From: Solitalea lacus
GTDB lineage: Bacteria; Bacteroidota; Bacteroidia; Sphingobacteriales; Sphingobacteriaceae
DNA length: 64,000 nucleotides
NCBI RefSeq assembly: GCF_022014595.1
Contig: NZ_CP091740.1
Location: 1,724,200-1,788,199, forward strand
Reading direction: 5' to 3'
The notes below the pieces were generated by a model. It was not told the DNA's origin. It worked only from the letters and a program-made list of their open reading frames with translations, and ran no database searches. Below, one piece after another: positions 37,301 to 52,300 of this stretch. How positions within the stretch are numbered: position 1 is the stretch's first letter; each line of letters opens with the position of its first letter. A program made the position numbers and the translations under genes.

Positions 37301-40300
37301 CTATCCATCATCTACTTGTTTTGATACCTCCGATGATTTTGTGGTAACTGTATATGATTTCACGCCGCCGACTTTATCGACGACCACTTCAACCACCTGT
37401 AGTGGCAACATGGTAACCTTACGATTATCGAGTTACAATACCGGTGTTTATAGCTATCAGTGGCAACAAAGTGTAGATGGGGGCACTACCTGGACGAATG
37501 TATCAGGCACTCAGACCCTTGATGTAACTGCAGTAGGCACGTATAAATACCAGGTAGTGGTAGCCGAGCTGGCGCATCCAACATGTCCGAAGACGACCAA
37601 CGTACAGGATGTGGTTATTAACGCAGTACCAACGGCGGTGATCACGAGCAATATCCCTGCTCAAGTATGTAAAGGCACAACTGTGGACTTAAGTGTAACA
37701 CCGGCAGCAAATCAGGATTACCAGTGGTACATGGGCGCGGGCACAAGCAATCCGGTGGGCACCAACTCACCAACGTACACCACGGGAGTGGGAGGAACCT
37801 ATCACGTAGTGGTAACCAACAGGACCAGTACCTGTAGCACGATCTCAGGCGACTTTACGGTAACGGTATGGGACATCACCCCACCAGTGATCGTATCGAG
37901 CACGCCAAGTTTATGTGCTAACGGAACGGTAACGCTGAGCATAACCGGAGGTTCGTATGTGCCGGGCTTAGTGTATACCTGGAAACAGGGCAGCACCACG
38001 GTTCAAAGTGGCGGTCAGACCTATGTAGCCTCAGCAGCGGGTACCTATACAGTAGAGGCAACAGATGCGGGCGGTCACTGTCCAAAAACGTCGAACTCAA
38101 TTACGGTCAATCCATTGCCAACGGTGAGTCCTGTAACGCCAACCACGGTATCGTTCTGTGATGGCGGTAATGGCACTATCGGGGTAACGAATAATGCAAA
38201 TTATAACTATAGCTGGACCAAAGACGGTATCAGTATACCTGATAATACCGCGAGTATCAATGTGATCGATGGCGGAGTGTACCAGGTAACGGTAAGCGAT
38301 AAAGTGACGAACTGTCCGATCGCACCGATCAGCTTTACAGTGAATGAATGGACGTTTACAGCACCAACGCTAACAGCGAGTGCTTCAACCACCTGTAGCG
38401 GCAACACGGTAACCTTACGATTATCGAGTTACAATACCGGTGTTTATAGCTATCAGTGGCAACAAAGTGTAGATGGGGGCACTACCTGGACGAATGTATC
38501 AGGCACTCAGACCCTTGATGTAACTGCAGTAGGCACGTATAAATACCAGGTAGTGGTAGCCGAGCTGGCGCATCCAACATGTCCGAAGACGACCAACGTA
38601 CAGGATGTGGTTATTAACGCAGTACCAACGGCGGTGATCACGAGCAATATCCCTGCTCAAGTATGTAAAGGCACAACTGTGGACTTAAGTGTAACACCGG
38701 CAGCAAATCAGGATTACCAATGGTACATGGGCGCGGGCACAAGCAATCCGGTGGGCACCAACTCACCAACGTACACCACGGGAGTGGGAGGAACCTATCA
38801 CGTAGTGGTAACCAACAGGACCAGTACCTGTAGCACGATCTCAGGCGACTTTACGGTAACGGTATGGGACATCACCCCACCAGTGATCGTATCGAGCACG
38901 CCAAGTTTATGTGCTAACGGAACGGTAACGCTGAGCATAACCGGAGGTTCGTATGTGCCGAGCTTAGTGTATACCTGGAAACAGGGCAGCACCACGGTTC
39001 AAAGTGGCGGTCAGACCTATGTAGCCTCAGCAGCGGGTACCTATACAGTAGAGGCAACAGATGCGGGCGGTCACTGTCCAAAAACGTCGAACTCAATTAC
39101 GGTCAATCCATTGCCAACGGTGAGTCCTGTAACGCCAACCACGGTATCGTTCTGTGATGGCGGTAATGGCACTATCGGGGTAACGAATAATGCAAATTAT
39201 AACTATAGCTGGACCAAAGACGGTATCAGTATACCTGATAATACCGCGAGTATCAATGTGATCGATGGCGGAGTGTACCAGGTAACGGTAAGCGATAAAG
39301 TGACGAACTGTCCGATCGCACCGATCAGCTTTACAGTGAATGAATGGACGTTTACAGCACCAACGCTAACAGCGAGTGCTTCAACCACCTGTAGCGGCAA
39401 CACGGTAACCTTACGATTATCGAGTTACAATACCGGTGTTTATAGCTATCAGTGGCAACAAAGTGTAGATGGGGGCACTACCTGGACGAATGTATCAGGC
39501 ACTCAGACCCTTGATGTAACTGCAGTAGGTACGTATAAATACCAGGTAGTGGTAGCCGAGCTGGCGCATCCAACATGTCCGAAGACGACCAACGTACAGG
39601 ATGTGGTTATTAACGCAGTACCAACGGCGGTGATCACGAGCAATATCCCTGCTCAAGTATGTAAAGGCACAACTGTGGACTTAAGTGTAACACCGGCAGC
39701 AAATCAGGATTACCAGTGGTACATGGGCGCGGGCACAAGCAATCCGGTGGGCACCAACTCACCAACGTACACCACGGGAGTGGGAGGAACCTATCACGTA
39801 GTGGTAACCAACAGGACCAGTACCTGTAGCACGATCTCAGGCGACTTTACGGTAACGGTATGGGACATCACCCCACCAGTGATCGTATCGAGCACGCCAA
39901 GTTTATGTGCTAACGGAACGGTAACGCTGAGCATAACCGGAGGTTCGTATGTGCCGGGCTTAGTGTATACCTGGAAACAGGGCAGCACCACGGTTCAAAG
40001 TGGCGGTCAGACCTATGTAGCCTCAGCAGCGGGTACCTATACAGTAGAGGCAACAGATGCGGGCGGTCACTGTCCAAAAACGTCGAACTCAATTACGGTC
40101 AATCCATTGCCAACGGTGAGTCCTGTAACGCCAACCACGGTATCGTTCTGTGATGGCGGTAATGGCACTATCGGGGTAACGAATAATGCAAATTATAACT
40201 ATAGCTGGACCAAAGACGGTATCAGTATACCTGATAATACCGCGAGTATCAATGTGATCGATGGCGGAGTGTACCAGGTAACGGTAAGCGATAAAGTGAC

Positions 40301-43300
40301 GAACTGTCCGATCGCACCGATCAGCTTTACAGTGAATGAATGGACGTTTACAGCACCAACGCTAACAGCGAGTGCTTCAACCACCTGTAGCGGCAACACG
40401 GTAACCTTACGATTATCGAGTTACAATACCGGTGTTTATAGCTATCAGTGGCAACAAAGTGTAGATGGGGGCACTACCTGGACGAATGTATCAGGCACTC
40501 AGACCCTTGATGTAACTGCAGTAGGCACGTATAAATACCAGGTAGTGGTAGCCGAGCTGGCGCATCCAACATGTCCGAAGACGACCAACGTACAGGATGT
40601 GGTTATTAACGCAGTACCAACGGCGGTGATCACGAGCAATATCCCTGCTCAAGTATGTAAAGGCACAACTGTGGACTTAAGTGTAACACCGGCAGCAAAT
40701 CAGGATTACCAATGGTACATGGGCGCGGGCACAAGCAATCCGGTGGGCACCAACTCACCAACGTACACCACGGGAGTGGGAGGAACCTATCACGTAGTGG
40801 TAACCAACAGGACCAGTACCTGTAGCACGATCTCAGGCGACTTTACGGTAACGGTATGGGACATCACCCCACCAGTGATCGTATCGAGCACGCCAAGTTT
40901 ATGTGCTAACGGAACGGTAACGCTGAGCATAACCGGAGGTTCGTATGTGCCGGGCTTAGTGTATACCTGGAAACAGGGCAGCACCACGGTTCAAAGTGGC
41001 GGTCAGACCTATGTAGCCTCAGCAGCGGGTACCTATACAGTAGAGGCAACAGATGCGGGCGGTCACTGTCCAAAAACGTCGAACTCAATTACGGTCAATC
41101 CATTGCCAACGGTGAGTCCTGTAACGCCAACCACGGTATCGTTCTGTGATGGCGGTAATGGCACTATCGGGGTAACGAATAATGCAAATTATAACTATAG
41201 CTGGACCAAAGACGGTATCAGTATACCTGATAATACCGCGAGTATCAATGTGATCGATGGCGGAGTGTACCAGGTAACGGTAAGCGATAAAGTGACGAAC
41301 TGTCCGATCGCACCGATCAGCTTTACAGTGAATGAATGGACGTTTACAGCACCAACGCTAACAGCGAGTGCTTCAACCACCTGTAGCGGCAACACGGTAA
41401 CCTTACGATTATCGAGTTACAATACCGGTGTTTATAGCTATCAGTGGCAACAAAGTGTAGATGGGGGCACTACCTGGACGAATGTATCAGGCACTCAGAC
41501 CCTTGATGTAACTGCAGTAGGCACGTATAAATACCAGGTAGTGGTAGCCGAGCTGGCGCATCCAACATGTCCGAAGACGACCAACGTACAGGATGTGGTT
41601 ATTAACGCAGTACCAACGGCGGTGATCACGAGCAATATCCCTGCTCAAGTATGTAAAGGCACAACTGTGGACTTAAGTGTAACACCGGCAGCAAATCAGG
41701 ATTACCAGTGGTACATGGGCGCGGGCACAAGCAATCCGGTGGGCACCAACTCACCAACGTACACCACGGGAGTGGGAGGAACCTATCACGTAGTAGTAAC
41801 CAACAGGACCAGTACCTGTAGCACGATCTCAGGCGACTTTACGGTAACGGTATGGGACATCACCCCACCAGTGATCGTATCGAGCACGCCAAGTTTATGT
41901 GCTAACGGAACGGTAACGCTGAGCATAACCGGAGGTTCGTATGTGCCGGGCTTAGTGTATACCTGGAAACAGGGCACCACCACGGTTCAAAGTGGGGGTC
42001 AGACCTATGTAGCCTCAGTAGCGGGTACCTATACAGTAGAGGCGACAGATGCAGGCGGTCACTGTCCAAAGACGTCTAACTTAATTACAGTCAATCCATT
42101 GCCAACGGTGAGTACTGTAACGCCAACCACGGTATCGTTTTGTGATGGCGGTAATGGGACTATCGGGGTAACGAATAATGCAAATTATAACTATAGCTGG
42201 ACCAAAGACGGTATCAGTATTCCTGATAATACCGCGAGTATCAATGTGATCGATGGCGGAGTGTACCAGGTAACGGTAAGCGATAAAGTGACGAACTGTC
42301 CGATCGCACCGATCAGCTTTACCGTGAATGAATGGAAGTTTACAGCACCAACGCTAACAGCGAGTGCTTCAACCACCTGTAGCGGCAACACGGTAACCTT
42401 ACGATTATCGAGTTACAATACCGGTGTTTATAGCTATCAGTGGCAACAAAGTGTAGATGGGGGCACTACCTGGACGAATGTATCAGGCACTCAGACCCTT
42501 GATGTAACTGCAGTAGGCACGTATAAATACCAGGTAGTGGTAGCCGAGCTGGCGCATCCTACATGTCCGAAGACGACCAATGTTCAGGATGTGGTTATTA
42601 ATCCTGTACCAAGCATTAATGTTAATGCATTTCCTGCAAGCGGACTTTGTTCTGGTACTCCTTTCACGTTTATGATTTCTAATCCTGATGTTGCGAATGA
42701 AGAATATTTATGGAAACAGGATGGGGTAATTAAGGGCACACTTGCTGATATTTCATTGTCTGTAACTACAACCTCGGTTGTAACGTTAGAGGTAACAAAT
42801 AAAATCACCAAGTGTAAACAATTTTTATCATTCAATGCTGTTTTTGAGGATTATGATGCTCCTGAGGTTACTTCTTCTGTCGGATCAACATGTGGGGATG
42901 GTAAGGTAACGCTAAGCATCAATCCTTATTTAAGTAATGTTACCTATCAGTGGAAACGCAGTATAAATGGTGGGGCTTACACTAATGAAGGGGGAGGGGA
43001 ACAAAATTTTGTTGATCAATTTATTGGCTTAACAGCAGTTACTACGGTTAAGTACAAGGTTGAGGCAACAGGCCCAGCGCCTAATAATTGTGTTAAAGAA
43101 TCGAATGAAGTAACAGTAGTGTTTAACCCTGAGCCTGATGTTACAATTAATGCAAGCAGTGCTTTAGATATCTGTGACGGCGAATCGGTAACGCTTAAAG
43201 TTGCAAACCCTGTTGCACTTGATACCTACGTGTGGAAAAGAAACGGAACAACACTGCTAGGGGAAACAAGTTCAAGTTTAATTGTTGATAACAGTCCTAC

Positions 43301-46300
43301 AAAAGGTACTGCTATATATAAAGTTGAGATCACTCGTCCATCAACAACGTGTAGAGCCGAATCAGCAGAATTTACTGTTGTAATTCATAAGATAACAAAA
43401 CCTGTCGTTTCTGCTGTGGGGCCTGATGCTGTTTGTAAAGGCGGTACCGTTACTTTACAATTCGCTCCTCAGGAAAGTAATGTTAATTACCAGTGGGAAA
43501 AATCCCTCGATAATGAGGTTACCTGGAATCCTATAATAGGTGCAACAAGTAATGTGTATATTACTGATGCTACAATCGATAATACGACAGCTCATTATCG
43601 CGTAAAAGCAACAGTAGCTTCTCCAGCAGCTGTTGCCGGTAGGTGCGAGCAATATAGCAATGCATTTAAAGTTACCATTTATGATTTACCAACAGTTAGC
43701 ATTACACCTCCAACTGCAGAGTTTTGTAGAGGGGATAATGCAGATTTGAAGGTTGTTGGTCCAGATAATGTTACTTTGGATTATGAGTGGTATAATGGAA
43801 CAACTAAAGTAGGTACTGGAGATACTTATAATGCAACACTTTCAGGTAACTACTCAGTTAAAGCAATTAACAAAGTAACCAAATGCGAAGCTGTATCTAA
43901 TGTTGCTGTAGTTACAGTTAATGAATTGCCTAAGCCAATTATTACAGACGATGGAAATAGTGTAATTGATTTCTGTTCTGGAGGTAGTACGATTACTTTA
44001 AAAACAACAATTGCTTATGTTGAGTATGAGTGGTTTAGAGATGGGGTATCTGTATCGACAAGCCCTACCTATACTGTTCCAAATACAAACGACGGTAACC
44101 ACACGTATTATGTTAGAGTAAAAGATTCAAAAGGTTGTTATGGCAATTCTGATGTTCTTAAAATTAATACCTTCCAACCTGTAGTAGTTGTAGATGGTCC
44201 AACCACGGGCTGTGCTGGCACAGGTAGAAAACTATCTATTATTCTTAATGGGGTGATATTAGAATGGTGGTTTGATGATGGAGTTAACCCTCCAGTTAAA
44301 CTTGCAACGAATCAGCAGGATGTTATTGCTCTTACTACAGGTGATTATTGGGTGGTTGCCAAGGACGCAACAGGAACATGTTCAAAGACATCTGATAAAG
44401 TTAGAATCACGATTGAAGATATTAATCCTACAATAACACAAAATGCTCCAGTAAATAAGTGTGAGCAAAATGGCAATGCATTCAGATTAGACGTAAATGC
44501 ACCATTTAATGATGCAACGAAATATGACTATCAATGGTTTAGTGTAGTGGGAGGTGTTGATAATATCATTAGTGGCGCAACCCAGAATACATATAATGTA
44601 ACTAAGTCAGGTCAATATAAGGTAGTTGTTTCAAACAAATTTGGTTGTTCGGGAGATGTGACAGATGTTGTAACATTTGACCCTGTTCCTGTTGCCGATA
44701 TAATCATGCCAGCCAATGGCTGTACCCCAATTGCAGGTGTTCAATTTACTGATAATACTAATACTAACGGAGCTGTGATTCCTGTTAATGGTTATGTATG
44801 GAACTTTGGTGATGGAACCTCATTTACTGGTCAAGTTCCACCATTGCACATATATTCACTTGCCGGAACTTATAATGTAACTCTAAAAGTTACAACCAAT
44901 AAAGGATGTACTTCGGAGATGACCAGACAGTATATTTTCAGTGGTCACACTCCTGTTGTTGAATTTATTCCTGTCAACGGTGTGTTCTGTCAGGCAGATG
45001 AAGTACAGTTTACCAGTACCGGACAAACCACTTTTGGTACTGTGGGAACAGCTGCAACTGCAAAATATAAATGGGAAATAATAGATGCAGGCGGTGCTAC
45101 AATAGCAACAATACTTGATGTTGCTGATCCTAAATATAAATTCCCGGCTGCAACGATTCCTAAAACCTATACTGTTAAATTAACGGTAACAACAGAATAT
45201 TCTTGTTGGGATGATGTTGTTCATACTATTGTCATCAACCCAACTCCTTTGGTTACTTTAACTTTGCCTTCGGATATTTGTGTTGATGCTTCAGATTTGC
45301 TTTTAACAGGAAAAGGAACATCTAATTTGGTAGGTGGTTCTGAAAAATATGAAGCTTTAGCTCCGTACGCAGCTAATGTAACACAGGTTGGATCCGATTA
45401 TTACTTTAACCCGTCAGGGGTTCCAGCGAATACGTCGGTAACGATCAGATACACTTATACTTCGGCTGATAATTGTCCTGCATTTACTGATGCTGTGATA
45501 ACAGTTCGTCCAATGCCGTCTGGTGTAACCCTGACCCCTGCATTAACCCAGATTTGTGCAGACGGTGGTCCAGTTTTATTAACAGCTACAGCAACAGATG
45601 CAACTAGTTATGAGTGGCACAGTGTTATTGGAGGAGTAGACAATATTATACCAGGGGTAACAAAAAATACATACTCTACATCTGCTGCTGGGGATTACTA
45701 TGTAATTGCGAAAAGCAAATACACTTGTTCTACACAATCTGCAAATGCCACAGTAATAGTAAATCCATTGCCGATGCCGTCGATCGGTTTGCCAGCCTCC
45801 TGTCTGCCAATTGGAGCAGCAAGCTTCTCGGGCAGTTCAACCGAAACGATTACCGGCTGGAGCTGGACAGTAGTAGGAGCAGAAGGTACGCAAACGTCGA
45901 CCGTTCAGAACCCTAGCTTTAACTTTACGGCTTTAGGTGATAAGACAATCACCTTAGAGGTAACAAGCGATAAAGGCTGTAAAAAACAAGCCGTATCTAT
46001 TTATACATTTGAAGGCTTTACGCCAGTGGCATCCTTTAGCCTTCCGGCCCAGTCATGTCAGGTGGATGCGGTTCAGGTGACCAATGCCTCGACCGTGAGC
46101 CCGGTAGGCACAGTAACGTATAAATGGGAAGTATTTGAAGGCAGCACACCGGTAACGGGGATGATAATTCCAGCGGTAGCGGCTCCACAGATCACGTTCC
46201 CTCAAGCAACGACCGTAAAAACCTATACTGTTAAATTAACGCTGAACAATTCAGCAAGCTGTTCAGATGAGCACAGTGAGGATATCACGATCTATCCAAG

Positions 46301-49300
46301 TCCGGCAGTGACCTTAGATCTGCCACAGACCGAGATTTGTGCTACCCCAGGCTTAACGTTAGATTTAACCGGCACTGGAAAATCTAATTTACCTGCAGCA
46401 TCAGGGACAGAAGTGTACAGTGGCGAGGGCGTGTCATTGGTGGCCGGCAAGTATGTATTCAATCCGAATGCAGTAACGGGTCCATTGCCAAAAGTGGTAG
46501 ATATTACCTACACGTATACCTATACTACAGGAGTAGCAGCCATGCCAGGTTGTCCGGCCAGTGTGACCAAGCAAATCACGGTAAATCCATTACCTGCTAT
46601 AGCAACGCAACCAGTAGGTGCAGCGATTTGTGCGGATGGTTCAACCGCGACCTTAAGTGTGGTTGCCAACATAGTAACCGGAGCGCCGTTGCGCTACCAG
46701 TGGTATGAAACCACTAGAGGGGAATTAACGGGAGAGACCAATGCCTCGTTGGTGACCGATAAGGCAGGAACGTATTACGTAACGGTATCAAGTGATCTGT
46801 CATGTGGGATAACCTCAGCTTCGGCTACAGTAACGGTAAATCCGTTGCCGATGCCGTCGATCGGTTTGCCAGCATCTTGTCTGCCAATTGGAGCAGCAAG
46901 CTTCACGGGCAGTTCAACCGAAACGATTACCAGCTGGAGCTGGACAGTAGTAGGAGCAGAAGGTACGCAAACGTCGAACGTTCAGAACCCTAGCTTTAAC
47001 TTCACGGCTTTAGGTGATAAGACAATCACCTTAGAGGTAACAAGCGATAAAGGCTGTAAAAAACAAGCCGTATCGGTTTATACATTTGAAGGCTTTACGC
47101 CAGTGGCAGCCTTTAGCCTTCCGGCCCAGTCATGTCAGGTGGATGCGGTTCAGGTGACCAATGCCTCGACCGTGAGCCCGGTAGGCACAGTAACGTATAA
47201 ATGGGAAGTATTTGAAGGCAGCACACCGGTAACGGGGATGATAATTCCAGCGGTAGCGGCTCCACAGATCACGTTCCCTCAAGCAACGACCGTAAAAACC
47301 TATACTGTTAAATTAACGCTGAACAATTCAGCAAGCTGTTCAGATGAGCACAGTGAGGATATCACGATCTATCCAAGTCCGGCAGTGACCTTAGATCTGC
47401 CACAGACCGAGATTTGTGCTACCCCAGGCTTAACGTTAGATTTAACCGGCACTGGAAAATCTAATTTACCTGCAGCATCAGGGACAGAAGTGTACAGTGG
47501 CGAGGGCGTGTCATTGGTGGCCGGCAAGTATGTATTCAATCCGAATGCAGTAACGGGTCCATTGCCAAAAGTGGTAGATATTACCTACACGTATACCTAT
47601 GCTACAGGAGTAGCAGCCATGCCAGGTTGTCCGGCCAGTGTGACCAAGCAAATCACGGTAAATCCATTACCTGCTATAGCAACGCAACCAGTAGGTGCAG
47701 CGATTTGTGCGGATGGTTCAACCGCGACCTTAAGTGTGATTGCCAACATAGTAACCGGAGCGCCGTTGCGCTACCAGTGGTATGAAACCACTAGAGGGGA
47801 ATTAACGGGAGAGACCAATGCCTCGTTGGTGACCGATAAGGCAGGAACGTATTACGTAACGGTATCAAGTGATCTGTCATGTGGGATAACCTCAGCTTCG
47901 GCTACAGTAACGGTAAATCCGTTGCCGATGCCGTCGATCGGTTTGCCAGCATCTTGTCTGCCAATTGGAGCAGCAAGCTTCACGGGCAGTTCAACCGAAA
48001 CGATTACCAGCTGGAGCTGGACAGTAGTAGGAGCAGAAGGTACGCAAACGTCGAACGTTCAGAACCCTAGCTTTAACTTCACGGCTTTAGGTGATAAGAC
48101 AATCACCTTAGAGGTAACAAGCGATAAAGGCTGTAAAAAACAAGCCGTATCGGTTTATACATTTGAAGGCTTTACGCCAGTGGCAGCCTTTAGCCTTCCG
48201 GCCCAGTCATGTCAGGTGGATGCGGTTCAGGTGACCAATGCCTCGACCGTGAGCCCGGTAGGCACAGTAACGTATAAATGGGAAGTATTTGAAGGCAGCA
48301 CACCGGTAACGGGGATGATAATTCCAGCGGTAGCGGCTCCACAGATCACGTTCCCTCAAGCAACGACCGTAAAAACCTATACTGTTAAATTAACGCTGAA
48401 CAATTCAGCAAGCTGTTCAGATGAGCACAGTGAGGATATCACGATCTATCCAAGTCCGGCAGTGACCTTAGATCTGCCACAGACCGAGATTTGTGCTACC
48501 CCAGGCTTAACGTTAGATTTAACCGGCACTGGAAAATCTAATTTACCTGCAGCATCAGGGACAGAAGTGTACAGTGGCGAGGGCGTGTCATTGGTGGCCG
48601 GCAAGTATGTATTCAATCCGAATGCAGTAACGGGTCCATTGCCAAAAGTGGTAGATATTACCTACACGTATACCTATACTACAGGAGTAGCAGCCATGCC
48701 AGGTTGTCCGGCCAGTGTGACCAAGCAAATCACGGTAAATCCATTACCTGCTATAGCAACGCAACCAGTAGGTGCAGCGATTTGTGCGGATGGTTCAACC
48801 GCGACCTTAAGTGTGGTTGCCAACATAGTAACCGGAGCGCCGTTGCGCTACCAGTGGTATGAAACCACTAGAGGGGAATTAACGGGAGAGACCAATGCCT
48901 CGTTGGTGACCGATAAGGCAGGAACGTATTACGTAACGGTATCAAGTGATCTGTCATGTGGGATAACCTCAGCTTCGGCTACAGTAACGGTAAATCCGTT
49001 GCCGATGCCGTCGATCGGTTTGCCAGCATCTTGTCTGCCAATTGGAGCAGCAAGCTTCACGGGCAGTTCAACCGAAACGATTACCAGCTGGAGCTGGACA
49101 GTAGTAGGAGCAGAAGGTACGCAAACGTCGAACGTTCAGAACCCTAGCTTTAACTTCACGGCTTTAGGTGATAAGACAATCACCTTAGAGGTAACAAGCG
49201 ATAAAGGCTGTAAAAAACAAGCCGTATCGGTTTATACATTTGAAGGCTTTACGCCAGTGGCAGCCTTTAGCCTTCCGGCCCAGTCATGTCAGGTGGATGC

Positions 49301-52300
49301 GGTTCAGGTGACCAATGCCTCGACCGTGAGCCCGGTAGGCACAGTAACGTATAAATGGGAAGTATTTGAAGGCAGCACACCGGTAACGGGGATGATAATT
49401 CCAGCGGTAGCGGCTCCACAGATCACGTTCCCTCAAGCAACGACCGTAAAAACCTATACTGTTAAATTAACGCTGAACAATTCAGCAAGCTGTTCAGATG
49501 AGCACAGTGAGGATATCACGATCTATCCAAGTCCGGCAGTGACCTTAGATCTGCCACAGACCGAGATTTGTGCTACCCCAGGCTTAACGTTAGATTTAAC
49601 CGGCACTGGAAAATCTAATTTACCTGCAGCATCAGGAACAGAAGTGTACAGTGGCGAGGGCGTGTCATTGGTGGCCGGCAAGTATGTATTCAATCCGAAT
49701 GCAGTAACGGGTCCATTGCCAAAAGTGGTAGATATTACCTACACATATACCTATACTACAGGAGTAGCAGCCATGCCAGGTTGTCCGGCCAGTGTGACCA
49801 AGCAAATCACGGTAAATCCATTACCTGCTATAGCAACGCAACCAGTAGGTGCAGCGATTTGTGCGGATGGTTCAACCGCGACCTTAAGTGTGGTTGCCAA
49901 CATAGTAACCGGAGCGCCGTTGCGCTACCAGTGGTATGAAACCACTAGAGGGGAATTAACGGGAGAGACCAATGCCTCGTTGGTGACCGATAAGGCAGGA
50001 ACGTATTACGTAACGGTATCAAGTGATCTGTCATGTGGGATAACCTCAGCTTCGGCTACAGTAACGGTAAATCCGTTGCCGATGCCGTCGATCGGTTTGC
50101 CAGCATCTTGTCTGCCAATTGGAGCAGCAAGCTTCACGGGCAGTTCAACCGAAACGATTACCAGCTGGAGCTGGACAGTAGTAGGAGCAGAAGGTACGCA
50201 AACGTCGAACGTTCAGAACCCTAGCTTTAACTTCACGGCTTTAGGTGATAAGACAATCACCTTAGAGGTAACAAGCGATAAAGGCTGTAAAAAACAAGCC
50301 GTATCGGTTTATACATTTGAAGGCTTTACGCCAGTGGCAGCCTTTAGCCTTCCGGCCCAGTCATGTCAGGTGGATGCGGTTCAGGTGACCAATGCCTCGA
50401 CCGTGAGCCCGGTAGGCACAGTAACGTATAAATGGGAAGTATTTGAAGGCAGCACACCGGTAACGGGGATGATAATTCCAGCGGTAGCGGCTCCACAGAT
50501 CACGTTCCCTCAAGCAACGACCGTAAAAACCTATACTGTTAAATTAACGCTGAACAATTCAGCAAGCTGTTCAGATGAGCACAGTGAGGATATCACGATC
50601 TATCCAAGTCCGGCAGTGACCTTAGATCTGCCACAGACCGAGATTTGTGCTACCCCAGGCTTAACGTTAGATTTAACCGGCACTGGAAAATCTAATTTAC
50701 CTGCAGCATCAGGGACAGAAGTGTACAGTGGCGAGGGCGTGTCATTGGTGGCCGGCAAGTATGTATTCAATCCGAATGCAGTAACGGGTCCATTGCCAAA
50801 AGTGGTAGATATTACCTACACGTATACCTATGCTACAGGAGTAGCAGCCATGCCAGGTTGTCCGGCCAGTGTGACCAAGCAAATCACGGTAAATCCATTA
50901 CCTGCTATAGCAACGCAACCAGTAGGTGCAGCGATTTGTGCGGATGGTTCAACCGCGACCTTAAGTGTGATTGCCAACATAGTAACCGGAGCGCCGTTGC
51001 GCTACCAGTGGTATGAAACCACTAGAGGGGAATTAACGGGAGAGACCAATGCCTCGTTGGTGACCGATAAGGCAGGAACGTATTACGTAACGGTATCAAG
51101 TGATCTGTCATGTGGGATAACCTCAGCTTCGGCTACAGTAACGGTAAATCCGTTGCCGATGCCGTCGATCGGTTTGCCAGCATCTTGTCTGCCAATTGGA
51201 GCAGCAAGCTTCACGGGCAGTTCAACCGAAACGATTACCAGCTGGAGCTGGACAGTAGTAGGAGCAGAAGGTACGCAAACGTCGAACGTTCAGAACCCTA
51301 GCTTTAACTTCACGGCTTTAGGTGATAAGACAATCACCTTAGAGGTAACAAGCGATAAAGGCTGTAAAAAACAAGCCGTATCGGTTTATACATTTGAAGG
51401 CTTTACGCCAGTGGCAGCCTTTAGCCTTCCGGCCCAGTCATGTCAGGTGGATGCGGTTCAGGTGACCAATGCCTCGACCGTGAGCCCGGTAGGCACAGTA
51501 ACGTATAAATGGGAAGTATTTGAAGGCAGCACACCGGTAACGGGGATGATAATTCCAGCGGTAGCGGCTCCACAGATCACGTTCCCTCAAGCAACGACCG
51601 TAAAAACCTATACTGTTAAATTAACGCTGAACAATTCAGCAAGCTGTTCAGATGAGCACAGTGAGGATATCACGATCTATCCAAGTCCGGCAGTGACCTT
51701 AGATCTGCCACAGACCGAGATTTGTGCTACCCCAGGCTTAACGTTAGATTTAACCGGCACTGGAAAATCTAATTTACCTGCAGCATCAGGGACAGAAGTG
51801 TACAGTGGCGAGGGCGTGTCATTGGTGGCCGGCAAGTATGTATTCAATCCGAATGCAGTAACGGGTCCATTGCCAAAAGTGGTAGATATTACCTACACGT
51901 ATACCTATGCTACAGGAGTAGCAGCCATGCCAGGTTGTCCGGCCAGTGTGACCAAGCAAATAACGGTAAATCCACTGCCACAAATCACGACTCATCCACA
52001 GCCGCAATCGATCTGTGACGGGGAAGTGGCCACGCTGTCGGTAACGGCGACAATTGCTGCAGGTAACGTGTTTTATCAATGGTATGAACAGACTGCGGGC
52101 AAGCTGGCGGGTCAAACAGGCTCAAGCTTAGCGGTGACTAATGCAGGGGTTTATTACGTGGAAGTAACTAGCGATTACGCTTGTCCGGTGACATCAAACA
52201 CGGCAGCGGTGATCGTGAATCCACTTGCAGAGGCTCATTTTGCAATCCCTGGTTCATGTTCATCTGTAAGTGGAACTGTATTTGATGCATCAGATAGCAA

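Noticed and set aside
37802-42391. Series of antisense ORFs repeating every 996 bp
   Set aside because: They are frame shadows of the tandem repeats in the giant plus-strand gene and recur only because the units recur.
46802-51301. Series of 63-codon plus-strand ORFs repeating every 1,077 bp
   Set aside because: They are alternate-frame shadows within array B of the giant gene.
37387-51976. Tandem arrays considered as CRISPR or satellite DNA
   Set aside because: Units are about 1 kb, contiguous, without spacers, and in frame with one long protein.
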